NCBI RefSeq assembly: GCF_023824315.1 | Contig: NZ_CP098732.1 | Coordinates: forward strand, 620,001 to 684,000 | Reading direction: 5' to 3' | DNA length: 64,000 bases | Source of the DNA: Acinetobacter tibetensis | GTDB taxonomy: Bacteria > Pseudomonadota > Gammaproteobacteria > Pseudomonadales > Moraxellaceae | Shown here: one piece after another, positions 36,173-44,446 of the stretch | How positions within the stretch are numbered: position 1 is the first letter of the stretch | Layout of the letters: every line of letters begins with the position of its first letter | Notes under the pieces: model-generated | Told to the model about the DNA's origin: nothing | The model's database searches: none | Seen by the model: only the letters and a program-made list of their open reading frames with translations | Position numbers and translations under genes: made by a program

Positions 36173-37525
36173 TCAGTATTTCCAACATTTCTTAATTTCA
36201 CCAATACGACTTTGAGAGAAATGAATAAATTTTTTATCAGTATGACCTTTAATAAAACTATTTAGGAGAAGTTCTCTTTTCATTTTAGAAGTAAGTAATG
36301 AGTTTAGTAAGATAGCTAACCTTCCATGTTTTGATAAAACTATTCTTCTAAAATAATGGTCTAAATCTTTTAAGTTTTTCACATTATTTTGAATTTCAGG
36401 ATAATTATAAAAAATCCCTGCTAATTTTGTTTTATTTATATGAGGATTGAAAACTCGAAAGTTTCCAGTTAGAAATTTAATACGGTCTTTTAATAAATTC
36501 CAGTCTTTGGTCTTTGTGAAATCATAAAATGCTCGTGATATTCTTTGCTTATATTTATTAGCTTTCTTTGTTGCAATATCAATATCAATGACACGAAAGT
36601 CACTCTTGATTTTTTTATATGGGTCACTCACATTAAATTTGTAGCCAAGATATTCAAAACTATAAATAATTTTTTGGGGGTTGGTATCTTTGACAGTCAC
36701 CAAAGGTAAAATTTTATGGGAAATTTCTTTTTTTAATGAATTTAAAATTAAACCATTTGGCAAAGAGTTTCCTATATATTTTAAAAATATTTTTTGATCT
36801 TCATCTCCAGTAGAAATTAAAATAATATCATCTACATATCTTGAGTAAAAAAATATATTTTTATCATTATTCATTCTTAAATCAAAATCTTGCATTATTA
36901 GTTCACTAATGCAAGAGCTTATAGGTAAACCTCTTGGAACACCACTTCCACCATTATTTTGGTGCATTACTAAAAGATGTTTGATAAGTGATTTAGTTTT
37001 AGGTGATAGGGCATGATTAGTGTGAATCTTATCAAAAATAATATTATGAGGAATAGATTCATAAAATTTACTAATATCTAAACGGTAGATTCTGTAAGGA
37101 GTACCTTCTCTTAATAATAATTTAAGATTTTGAATGATATTTGAACGATTTGTTGTCTGAATGCTACATCCCTTACGAAGATTAAGAGCAAGTTTTCTTT
37201 CAACAATTCTATCACTGTGTTTGTATAGCTTATATACTAGATTATTTTTTATTTGAAATGTCACTAATGGATTCATTGGGAATCCAAATTTTGTTTGTGC
37301 TGATATGACTGATTCTTCTAATAAAGTTTCTCCGTAAGGAGCTTGATTTATACTAGGTATGCCAAGAAAATCACTTTTGCGTATAACCTTAATCAGACCT
37401 TTTTTACAAAATGTTTGGTTTTCCATTTTAGGTAAACTTCTATATCTTAAAGGGGGTGTATAAATAGTTAAGATTTTCATTAATTTTAAAATATAAAAAT
37501 TATCTAGGATTAAATTCATATTCAA
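36173..37525 (-). CDS. drt3a: Reverse transcriptase Drt3a (UG3-type), DRT3 defence system
   Basis: The 450-residue reverse transcriptase has motif A YRLDISKFYESI (Asp150), motif B GVPRGLPISSCISELI (~195-210), motif C SRYVDDIILI (YVDD at 230-233) and the downstream FEYLGYKFNV thumb-side segment. It has no maturase X, HNH or integrase domain, which argues against a group II intron enzyme. First in a two-gene unit with the larger RT, it fits Drt3a, which is reported to copy an AC-repeat in the system's RNA into GT-repeat DNA. The true start may be Met16 or Met34, as no strong RBS marks Met1. In the 110 bp upstream, GCTGTTGACTACAGC (37560-37574) forms a small hairpin. Confidence 0.82.
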   Translation of the reverse strand: MNMNLILDNFYILKLMKILTIYTPPLRYRSLPKMENQTFCKKGLIKVIRKSDFLGIPSINQAPYGETLLEESVISAQTKFGFPMNPLVTFQIKNNLVYKLYKHSDRIVERKLALNLRKGCSIQTTNRSNIIQNLKLLLREGTPYRIYRLDISKFYESIPHNIIFDKIHTNHALSPKTKSLIKHLLVMHQNNGGSGVPRGLPISSCISELIMQDFDLRMNNDKNIFFYSRYVDDIILISTGDEDQKIFLKYIGNSLPNGLILNSLKKEISHKILPLVTVKDTNPQKIIYSFEYLGYKFNVSDPYKKIKSDFRVIDIDIATKKANKYKQRISRAFYDFTKTKDWNLLKDRIKFLTGNFRVFNPHINKTKLAGIFYNYPEIQNNVKNLKDLDHYFRRIVLSKHGRLAILLNSLLTSKMKRELLLNSFIKGHTDKKFIHFSQSRIGEIKKCWKY

Positions 37526-37635
37526 AAACTTATGCTTCAGATCAGCTTGAATTATTTATGCTGTTGACTACAGCGTGTAATTAAGCTGTTGAATATAATA
37601 CTATAATTAATCCGATAAACCTATGATTCTGAGCT

Positions 37636-38139
37636 TTAAAATTTCTTAAAGATGATCTGATTTAGCACATCTAATTTAGTTTTAATAGTTTTGAGCTCTA
37701 TTCTCTTTGATGCGCATGTATTGTTCAGCTCTAAAGCGAATAATGGGATTTCCTTTTTCAATTCTTCAATAGCTTCAATTTGATCGGTCAAAATTTCTAC
37801 TCTCATTCTTAGTGTTTGGCAATGATTATCAAGTGCGGAAATCTTTTGATCCTCTTTTGGGCAAAAGAGTTCACGAAATTCTTCCATTTTTAATGTCTCT
37901 GAGTAGGTGGTACAACCCATTTCATTCTTATCAGAGTCGATAATTAAAAATTTTCCTCGTTCCAACCTAAGTACAAACCTGTAAACATTCTGGTAATTGA
38001 TGTTTGTTTTTTCAACATCAAAATCTTGTCTGATTTTTTTCCAAAAATCATTAGCTTGCCAAGAGGTAATGTGATTTGTCCTAAGGACTGTCATCATTTC
38101 ATTGAAAAATGGAAGCTGAGAATATGGTAGTAGTTTCAT
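37636..38139 (-). CDS. Unknown protein with C-terminal coiled coil, upstream of the RT pair
   Basis: I do not recognise this 167-residue protein. The first ~85 residues look like a winged-helix-like or small globular domain (ITSWQANDFWKKIRQDF … NVYRFVLRLERGKFLIID). Residues ~100-165 form a predicted coiled coil (QTLRMRVEILTDQIEAIEEL). It has three cysteines and no membrane segment. It reads in the RT direction, 110 bp upstream of drt3a, and is divergent from the Xre gene. It could be a regulator or an accessory of the defence cargo, or an element-specific protein. None of these is proven. Confidence 0.6.
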   Translation of the reverse strand: MKLLPYSQLPFFNEMMTVLRTNHITSWQANDFWKKIRQDFDVEKTNINYQNVYRFVLRLERGKFLIIDSDKNEMGCTTYSETLKMEEFRELFCPKEDQKISALDNHCQTLRMRVEILTDQIEAIEELKKEIPLFALELNNTCASKRIELKTIKTKLDVLNQIIFKKF

Positions 38140-38214
38140 AATTAAAAATGAGGATTATAAACCGTGGATTAAAAACCTTCAATTATTGATAGTTCTTGTA
38201 TTTGGACAGTAGTC

Positions 38215-38424
38215 ATGAATCAAGGGCTTGCGCAATCAATAGGAGTTTTAATTAGAAGCACTCGCAAGCAAGAAAACATTAGTCAAGAGCAATTGGCGCT
38301 TTTGACAGGCATAGATCGGAGCTACTTAGGTAGAATAGAACGAGGGGAGGTGAGTGTGACAGTTGAAAAATTGGCTCAGATTGCCGTGATATTAAACGTA
38401 GATATTAAGAGTTTAATACCTTAG
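38215..38424 (+). CDS. Xre-family helix-turn-helix regulator
   Basis: The 69-residue protein is a single Cro/C1-type DNA-binding domain: IRSTRKQENISQEQLALLTGIDRSYLGRIERGEVSVTVEKL. It is the only rightward gene in this part of the element, divergent from the 167-residue gene with a 75-bp gap that would hold both promoters. It may control the cargo genes or the recombinase operon (inference). Confidence 0.85.
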   Translation: MNQGLAQSIGVLIRSTRKQENISQEQLALLTGIDRSYLGRIERGEVSVTVEKLAQIAVILNVDIKSLIP

Positions 38425-38454
38425 CATATGCTTCAATTGAACATCTGTTCTGTT

Positions 38455-38763
38455 CTAATAATGTCTTTTTCTCATTTTTAAATATTCTTTAATTGCCCAT
38501 AAGAAGCTACCAATTAGAACTATCTCGAAAAAAGCGATACGACGCATTTTTTCGTAGTGCTTTACAAAAATGGGTGTGAAATCAATGATTGACTTTGATG
38601 CCTTATTTACAGTTTCTAAAAGCAAGTGTTGCATCCATGTGTCTAGCAAGATAAACAGAATCATACCTAGACAAGGTAAAAGTAAAATAGCTTTCCGCCT
38701 ATGTACAATTTCTATAAATGTATAAAACTCAGTAATCAACCAATCTTTCACTAAGAAATTCAC
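38455..38763 (-). CDS. Small membrane protein, two predicted helices
   Basis: The 102-residue protein has hydrophobic segments at ~27-45 (AILLLPCLGMILFILLDTW) and ~77-92 (AFFEIVLIGSFLWAIK) and a basic tail (KMRKRHY). It has no known family. It lies 7 bp downstream of the small coiled-coil gene of the recombinase operon, so it is probably its last member. In GInt-like elements the genes after the fourth operon member are cargo. Confidence 0.55.
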   Translation of the reverse strand: MNFLVKDWLITEFYTFIEIVHRRKAILLLPCLGMILFILLDTWMQHLLLETVNKASKSIIDFTPIFVKHYEKMRRIAFFEIVLIGSFLWAIKEYLKMRKRHY

Positions 38764-38770
38764 TATTTTA

Positions 38771-39178
38771 TTAATTTTTGAAGTTTATGATTTTATTATT
38801 ATTTTCTTCGTTTAGGAACTGAATTTCTCGTTTTAACTGATGATTTTCAAATATTAAAGAATTGATTTGGCTAAGCTGAGCATCATACTTGTCCTGAAGT
38901 TCTTTCAATTGTTGCTTGAGCTTTAATGTTTCAGTCTGCAATACAATTTTTGAGTTTTTCTTACTATATTCTTTGCCCAGCCTTTTCGCTTCTGCTTCTT
39001 TAATATCATCCAATAATTCTGCTAGCTCTGGACGTGAGCGCTTAACAGCACCTCTTTTAAGCCCTGCTTCTAATGCTACAGTATCGTTATTAATTTTAGA
39101 GCCTTTAGGTACACGGATTGGTGTATTTGAAATTAAACGATTTAAGGCTTCATTTAAATTAATTAACGCTTTAGACAT
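38771..39178 (-). CDS. Small coiled-coil accessory protein of the recombinase operon (TnpC/GinD-like)
   Basis: In this 135-residue protein the first ~65 residues hold a possible DNA-binding part (PKGSKINNDTVALEAGLKRG, SRPELAELLDDIKEAEAKRL). Residues ~75-130 are a heptad-patterned coiled coil (LKLKQQLKELQDKYDAQLSQ). It overlaps the 666-residue recombinase gene by 8 bp. A small coiled-coil protein in fourth place after three tyrosine recombinases is what Tn554 (TnpC) and GInts (GinD) have, so I take it as the accessory factor of transposition. Confidence 0.7.
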   Translation of the reverse strand: MSKALINLNEALNRLISNTPIRVPKGSKINNDTVALEAGLKRGAVKRSRPELAELLDDIKEAEAKRLGKEYSKKNSKIVLQTETLKLKQQLKELQDKYDAQLSQINSLIFENHQLKREIQFLNEENNNKIINFKN

Positions 39179-41171
39179 TTTTGACCTCTATATATTTATG
39201 ACGAATTTTTTCGAGGAGTTGATCTACAGCTTTAACTTCTTGCATGTATTGCTCATACAAAAGAGTTTGACCATTATCCAATTTTAATTGAGCAATTCTA
39301 GCGTATGAGTCTTTTGCTAATTCAAGTGCATCGATAGAATCTTCATTAAAGATTGAATAGGAGCAAGGAATACAAGCGGTAATGTATGAAAAGCCTAATT
39401 TATTACAACCTGAGACACGAGAGCAACCACCTAAAACTGTTTTTCGATAGGCGACTTTTCCTTCAAAAATATACTTTTCTGTCTGTTTCTTGTCAGTTAA
39501 GAATAGGGGAGCCTTTTTTTGGTCTTTGAGTACTTGTAGACGTGTACCTTCGCCTCCAAATAAAAGTGAATCTTTTTGAATTACATCTTTTGTAAAATCG
39601 GATAATTGCTCGTATAGAGTTTGATTTCTATATTCTTTAATTAAGCTTGATTCATATTCTACCTCACCAAGATTGGCATCTTGAATAATGTTATGAGCAT
39701 TCATATAATTTTTACTGTAGTACAAGGTCATATCGTAAGTGATATGTTTCAACTGACGTTTTAAAGTAGGAATATTAACTAACCCACTTCGAGCGCAATA
39801 CACTGTCAAAGACCTTCTAAATTGATGTGTGGTAAATTTCCAAGGCTTGCCAATTTCAAGTTTGTATTCGCCTAACCAATCAATCATGGGATTGAACGTG
39901 CTTAATTCATGTAAATCATCCTCTGTGAAAATGATGGGTTCAATTGTCCTATATATTGAAAGTCGATCTTCCATAAAACCACCTAAAGGCATTCCAAATA
40001 TTGGATGTAAAGACTTTTCATGTTTAATAGCAAATGAAGGAAGTAGAGGATATTTTTGGATTTCTAGGTTTGAGGGAACCCCTCGTTTAGTACTCCATGT
40101 TTTATGTATCTCTCCTAATTTACGTAATGTATTAATTACATTATGTATGATGCTAGATGAGACCCAATAGGTTGCTACAGCTCCAACTTGTGTAAACTTA
40201 CTCGTGGTACCTTTTAGAATCCATGCGGAGGGCAAATTTTTTCTTGGTACTTCCTGAAATGATTGATAATTTAAATTTAAAGCCTCAGATTTACGCATAC
40301 CACTAAAACTAAGGATTAAAAAAGCTCCTAAATTCTGAATAGCCTGTATAAAGAATAAAACACGCTGACTAAATATTAAATTATATTTTTGCCCTAGCTC
40401 TGTTAATCCTGATTGTTTTAGCATGGCTTGAAATTTTTTTGGTTTTTCACTGAAATTAGTTCCATCTTTGTATGTGTAAAAATCATCGTTAAGCATCAAA
40501 AGATGGAGTCCATCCATAAAAGGCTGTATTTCATCAAAAAAATTTAAGCCACTATCAATAAATTTTGCATAGATTCTTGATGGAATAAGGAGAGTTTGCT
40601 TATGCTCTTTCATTTCAGAAACATGAGAATTTTTTATATCCTGAATAAATTTTTCATCAAATCCAAAATCATTTATTTGATAAAGCATTCCTGCTTTATT
40701 AATTGAATTTAGTATGCTCACGTATTTCTTTTTCGTTTCCCAACTAACATTAGATAAATGAACTTTTAAAGCTTTAAGAAGTAATCCATTTTTTTTAATC
40801 TTTGTGAAATCACATTGGAAATCAAGACATAAGTATGCAATTTTTCTCAACATAAAAAAACTATTGAATACCGTTGCTAACGTAATATTGTTATCACGTC
40901 GTTTTCTTGAGAATATAATGAAAAAAAGTGTTATTTTTATTTGATTTATTAAAATATTTGTATTGCTAGAATGATGGCTTAAAGTGAAATCTATTTCTGT
41001 ATTTCCAGTATAGTTATGGGCATAACAACCTAATTCCCAAATTTGACTTTCAAAGTAACTTAGTGGCTGTCCTAGTGTATCTAGGCTGACAACCGTATCA
41101 TTTTGAGGGTGGAGGTTAAAATCAAATTTAGAGGCTCCAAATATTTTGGAAATAGCAGTTGTTCTAGTCAT
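39171..41171 (-). CDS. Tyrosine recombinase, third of the trio
   Basis: The 666-residue integrase of the phage/Tn554-like superfamily has catalytic residues in order: Arg293 (SGMRKSEALNL), His449 and Arg452 (TTHQFRRSLTVY), His476 (QLKHITYDMT) and nucleophile Tyr484 or Tyr485 (LYYSKNY). A C-terminal region with clustered cysteines (GGCSRVSGCNKLGF … ACIPCSY, ~600-635) may bind zinc. Its start overlaps the preceding recombinase gene by 8 bp and its end overlaps the coiled-coil gene by 8 bp. Confidence 0.88.
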   Translation of the reverse strand: MTRTTAISKIFGASKFDFNLHPQNDTVVSLDTLGQPLSYFESQIWELGCYAHNYTGNTEIDFTLSHHSSNTNILINQIKITLFFIIFSRKRRDNNITLATVFNSFFMLRKIAYLCLDFQCDFTKIKKNGLLLKALKVHLSNVSWETKKKYVSILNSINKAGMLYQINDFGFDEKFIQDIKNSHVSEMKEHKQTLLIPSRIYAKFIDSGLNFFDEIQPFMDGLHLLMLNDDFYTYKDGTNFSEKPKKFQAMLKQSGLTELGQKYNLIFSQRVLFFIQAIQNLGAFLILSFSGMRKSEALNLNYQSFQEVPRKNLPSAWILKGTTSKFTQVGAVATYWVSSSIIHNVINTLRKLGEIHKTWSTKRGVPSNLEIQKYPLLPSFAIKHEKSLHPIFGMPLGGFMEDRLSIYRTIEPIIFTEDDLHELSTFNPMIDWLGEYKLEIGKPWKFTTHQFRRSLTVYCARSGLVNIPTLKRQLKHITYDMTLYYSKNYMNAHNIIQDANLGEVEYESSLIKEYRNQTLYEQLSDFTKDVIQKDSLLFGGEGTRLQVLKDQKKAPLFLTDKKQTEKYIFEGKVAYRKTVLGGCSRVSGCNKLGFSYITACIPCSYSIFNEDSIDALELAKDSYARIAQLKLDNGQTLLYEQYMQEVKAVDQLLEKIRHKYIEVKNV

Positions 41172-42957
41172 AAAAATCTATACCTAAATCAGTAAGTGTA
41201 TTTAGCATAATTTCGAAGAAAGGGCTTAGAATCCCTTTATTTATTAATTTTCTCCCTGAAAGTATGACTCCATGTTTTTCAGGGTTATTCGTGATTATAA
41301 AATCTAAAATCTCATTAATTTTTTGTATAACTAGATAAATGTTTTCCGAATTTGGAGCTGAACTTGCCATTTCAAATACTTTTTTTGCAGATAACAGTTT
41401 ATGAATATCTTCTTCATCACTATGTACAACGAAGTTTTCACAGAATAAGCAAGAAATAGGATTTGAGCAGTTAGGTGGTTCAAGGTCTAAGTTATCATAA
41501 ATAGTATTAAGACTAGGATTTTTAGAAGAACAATGTCCCATATCTGTATTCAAAGTATTGGGTAAATCTAATTTTATATCTTTAAATTTATTAGCAATAA
41601 TAGGAGCAGAATTTGCAATACTTTGAAAGGTATCAGTCATCTCTGACAAAACTTGTTGTTCTGTAGCTTCATTGTAGGCAGTGCTAACAGTATGAGGTGT
41701 ATTTCCTAACTTTTTAGCTACAACTTGAATATTTTTACTCTCATTATGATAGATATTTGCAATGGTACTTCTAATATTACTAATAGGTATCCATTCAATT
41801 TTTTGAAATTTTATTTTGAACCATTTTCGATAGAGATTGTGCTGATTCTCGCTGTAAGAAATTAACTTATTTTTTTTATGGATAGTCAAAGGGTTACTTA
41901 GTCCAAAGAACAAAAAATTTTCTTCATTTGATAAGTCTAAATTATCTTTAACCCAATTCCGAAACAATATAAAGTCATTTAAAAGTTTTTTAAATTTCAG
42001 TGGAATTGATAATTCAATCTTCTTATATCCAGCTCTAGGTTTAACCGTGATTACTCTTATACCTTTTGTTGAGGAATCTAAGTTTTTAAAATCATCAATT
42101 TTTAAACTTAAAATTTGAGAGAAATTAATGGCTGTAACTGAAGCAAAGCAATTTACAAAAGCAGAGCATGCTAAATTAATCATTTTTATTTTATTTTTAT
42201 GAATAACCTTGAGAATATCTCTGTGTGATTCAGGAGTTTTAAAAAAACTTTCAATAATTAGTTTGGTTTTTAAGTCTTGTATGCTAAATGATATTGGTAA
42301 ATGGGAGATCGCATTAGTAGTTAATATTAAATTTAAAATTAAAAAAATACTTTCATTCGCCTTATAGAATGACTGAAAATCATGTTCTGGTTTAGGTTGA
42401 TTGTGTGCTTTATGTTTTGATGCTATTTCTATATAACTATTTTTTATTAACTTGATATCTACTTCGAGTGAACGTGATAGAATTTCAGCCAAAACCGTTT
42501 GCTTTCTATTATATGCCCCCATATCTGCAATAGAGTTTTTGAGCTTACTTGCTCTAGTCATAATTAAATTTTGAGTATAATCTTGATAAATTTTAAAAGC
42601 TTTATTCTTATTATAAATTCCTAGCTCAATCTTATTTGAATACAGATCTTTTGTAATACTTCTAATGATCTTGAAATAGTGTTGAAGTGATGCGTGAGAA
42701 TATATTTTTGCCATATGTAGCACATATTCATGTAGTGGCTTAATTAATTCACTTATTAGTGAGTTATCTTCTACAAAAGGACTGGCATGAATTCTACGAT
42801 CAACCTTGGAATGTTCTAAATATAAAATTGTTCCAAAATCAATGTAGTGATTTGTTCCGCGTAGTTTTAATTTTAAAACTACATTAGGCAGAAAGGCTTC
42901 ACTTAAAGCTTCATATTCTTCTGGATATAGATATTGAATACTTCTTTCAACTAGCAT
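41164..42957 (-). CDS. Tyrosine recombinase, second of the trio (diverged)
   Basis: The 597-residue protein is related to the Tn554-type recombinases but has a less canonical active site. The C-terminal domain reads ISNIRSTIANIYHNESKNIQ followed by VAKKLGNTPHTVSTAYNEA, where Tyr of AYNEA is the likely nucleophile. The usual HxxR is altered (SNIR), so it may be structural or only partly active. A Cys cluster (MGHCSSKN, PNCSNPISCLFCENF) follows, as in its neighbour. It lies 5 bp after the first recombinase gene and overlaps the third by 8 bp. Confidence 0.8.
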   Translation of the reverse strand: MLVERSIQYLYPEEYEALSEAFLPNVVLKLKLRGTNHYIDFGTILYLEHSKVDRRIHASPFVEDNSLISELIKPLHEYVLHMAKIYSHASLQHYFKIIRSITKDLYSNKIELGIYNKNKAFKIYQDYTQNLIMTRASKLKNSIADMGAYNRKQTVLAEILSRSLEVDIKLIKNSYIEIASKHKAHNQPKPEHDFQSFYKANESIFLILNLILTTNAISHLPISFSIQDLKTKLIIESFFKTPESHRDILKVIHKNKIKMINLACSAFVNCFASVTAINFSQILSLKIDDFKNLDSSTKGIRVITVKPRAGYKKIELSIPLKFKKLLNDFILFRNWVKDNLDLSNEENFLFFGLSNPLTIHKKNKLISYSENQHNLYRKWFKIKFQKIEWIPISNIRSTIANIYHNESKNIQVVAKKLGNTPHTVSTAYNEATEQQVLSEMTDTFQSIANSAPIIANKFKDIKLDLPNTLNTDMGHCSSKNPSLNTIYDNLDLEPPNCSNPISCLFCENFVVHSDEEDIHKLLSAKKVFEMASSAPNSENIYLVIQKINEILDFIITNNPEKHGVILSGRKLINKGILSPFFEIMLNTLTDLGIDFYD

Positions 42958-42962
42958 AGTTT

Positions 42963-44345
42963 TTATTTCATCTCATTAATATTAAATAATATTTTTTCAA
43001 AATTTTCATCTGTCTTATTAGTAAGATTTGAAAAAGCTATATATCGTACATAATGAATAGTACTCATGATATTTCTATGCCCCATTCTGCTTTGAATGTA
43101 GGGTAAAATTTGATCAATATCATTAACATGCTTTGAGGCAGATAAAAGCAAGTTGACTCCAAAAGTTGCACGTAAATCATGTAATGTGAATGTTCTTATA
43201 TCCTCTTTATTTTTGTGCATTAAATTTATTAATTTAGTTAGTGCTTGCCGTGCGGAATTACCTTTATGTATTGATGATTTGATATTGTTTGGTATTGTTT
43301 TTAGGTTTCTATCTTCGATTTCTTTCATTGAGGTGTAGTATGGGTTTCCATATTTAGTGAGAAAGATATAATTTTCATCAGTAGCTCTATAAAAACTCTG
43401 AGATGCTCTTTTTTTCCAAGACTCTGAACTCAAGTATTGGTTTATATCTTTAATTAACCATGTTGGTACTTTTAAATTTTGCGTATAGCCACCTTTAGTG
43501 TCTATGATTGATTTTCCACCAATTTGAATACTGTAGGTATCATCAAAACTATTTGGCATTTGTTTTTTTAGTAACTCTTTTATATGAAATACTCTCAGCG
43601 TACAGATAGTCTGCAATCTTGCCCCTGTGTATAGAGCCATATAGCAAATAAGTTGAAAATCCCTAGAACTGTATTGTTCTAAATACTTAAGAAAAATTTG
43701 TTGTTCAATCATAGAAAGAGGGTGAAGCCGTCCTCCATCGATAATTTCATCACCATATGAGGGACGGGGGCTATGTCTAATTTTTAAATTTGAAGTATCA
43801 ATCTGTTTTTTATAGACATCACCTGTCGATGAAATACAAGATACATATGTCCTAATTTTCTCATATGGTCTATTTTTTAGTTCTTCTGGTGTAAAGACAT
43901 TTTCTGAAATTAAGAAATCATAAAAGCGCAGAATCCTATTCATCCTCTGACGAGCCGTACTTGGTGAAATTAAACCTAGTCGAATTCTTTGTAGGAGTGA
44001 TGTATGGAATTGATAAGTGACTCTTTTTTCAGGTTTAGGTGGTAAATATAAAATGTCTAATTCTGTACTTTCAAGAAATCTAAGAAAATCTATCAGATCG
44101 GATGCAACAGATTCTAACAATGCTGTGCTCTTTCGCTGATCTATTAGTAAATGATTAAAATATGCAGAAGCAAGATGCCAAACAGTATTGTCGCTTTTGA
44201 TTAAAGAGGGAAATTTCGGGCAATAGATGCTTACCATCGGATCAAAGCTATCACTGGCAGAATTAAAATTGGTCGGACGATATTCAGTAATGAAGTTGAT
44301 GTGAGCTTTTGATTTTGAAAAATAAGACTCTGATTTGTTACTCAT
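42963..44345 (-). CDS. Tyrosine recombinase, first of the trio
   Basis: The 460-residue integrase has a complete catalytic set: Arg243 (YTGARLQTICTLR), His389 and Arg392 (FTLHDLRATFGV), His423 (SRMGHRNIMST) and Tyr432 or Tyr435 (HYVRYI). An N-terminal SAM-like core-binding region is present (~55-150). RBS AGAAAGGATAG precedes ATG 44345. It begins about 100 bp inside the right end of the element and heads the recombinase operon. Confidence 0.9.
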   Translation of the reverse strand: MSNKSESYFSKSKAHINFITEYRPTNFNSASDSFDPMVSIYCPKFPSLIKSDNTVWHLASAYFNHLLIDQRKSTALLESVASDLIDFLRFLESTELDILYLPPKPEKRVTYQFHTSLLQRIRLGLISPSTARQRMNRILRFYDFLISENVFTPEELKNRPYEKIRTYVSCISSTGDVYKKQIDTSNLKIRHSPRPSYGDEIIDGGRLHPLSMIEQQIFLKYLEQYSSRDFQLICYMALYTGARLQTICTLRVFHIKELLKKQMPNSFDDTYSIQIGGKSIIDTKGGYTQNLKVPTWLIKDINQYLSSESWKKRASQSFYRATDENYIFLTKYGNPYYTSMKEIEDRNLKTIPNNIKSSIHKGNSARQALTKLINLMHKNKEDIRTFTLHDLRATFGVNLLLSASKHVNDIDQILPYIQSRMGHRNIMSTIHYVRYIAFSNLTNKTDENFEKILFNINEMK

Positions 44346-44446
44346 CTATCCTTTCTCTATGTAATTTGCTTGTTCACAAGATGCTGAAAATTCCATATAG
44401 TTTTTATAGCACGTTGCAGAAGCATACTACACAAAGTACATTGTCA
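44346..44446. repeat. Right end of the element with recombinase-site repeat
   Basis: The stretch between the first recombinase gene and the fghA 3' fragment contains AAAATTCCATA (44387-44397), the repeat also found at the left end, and ACATTGT (44438-44444), the inverse of the left-end ACAATGT. It also must contain the promoter of the recombinase operon. Confidence 0.6.

Larger units (their letters stand above)
32995..44446. mobile_element. GInt/Tn554-like element (three tyrosine recombinases) inserted in fghA, carrying a DRT3 system
   Basis: The two fghA fragments fit together exactly across this ~11.45-kb segment (…GHS | MGGHGAL…), so it is an insertion. Gene content from the right end is three long tyrosine recombinases in an overlapping operon, a small coiled-coil protein, a two-helix membrane protein, an Xre regulator, an unknown protein, two reverse transcriptases, an RNA candidate, and a full replacement fghA at the left end. 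The outer ends carry a short inverted repeat, ACAATGT (32997-33003) and ACATTGT (44438-44444). Base composition is clearly AT-richer than the flanks. The architecture (three integrases plus a small fourth protein at one end, variable cargo at the other) matches elements described as GInts and is related to Tn554. Boundaries are accurate to a few bases. Confidence 0.9.

Noticed and set aside
34199..37525. Group II intron or retron as the explanation for the reverse transcriptases
   Set aside because: Neither protein has a maturase or HNH region, no intron domain V/VI is seen, and there are two RTs side by side. The RNA lies behind them rather than before them as a retron msr-msd.
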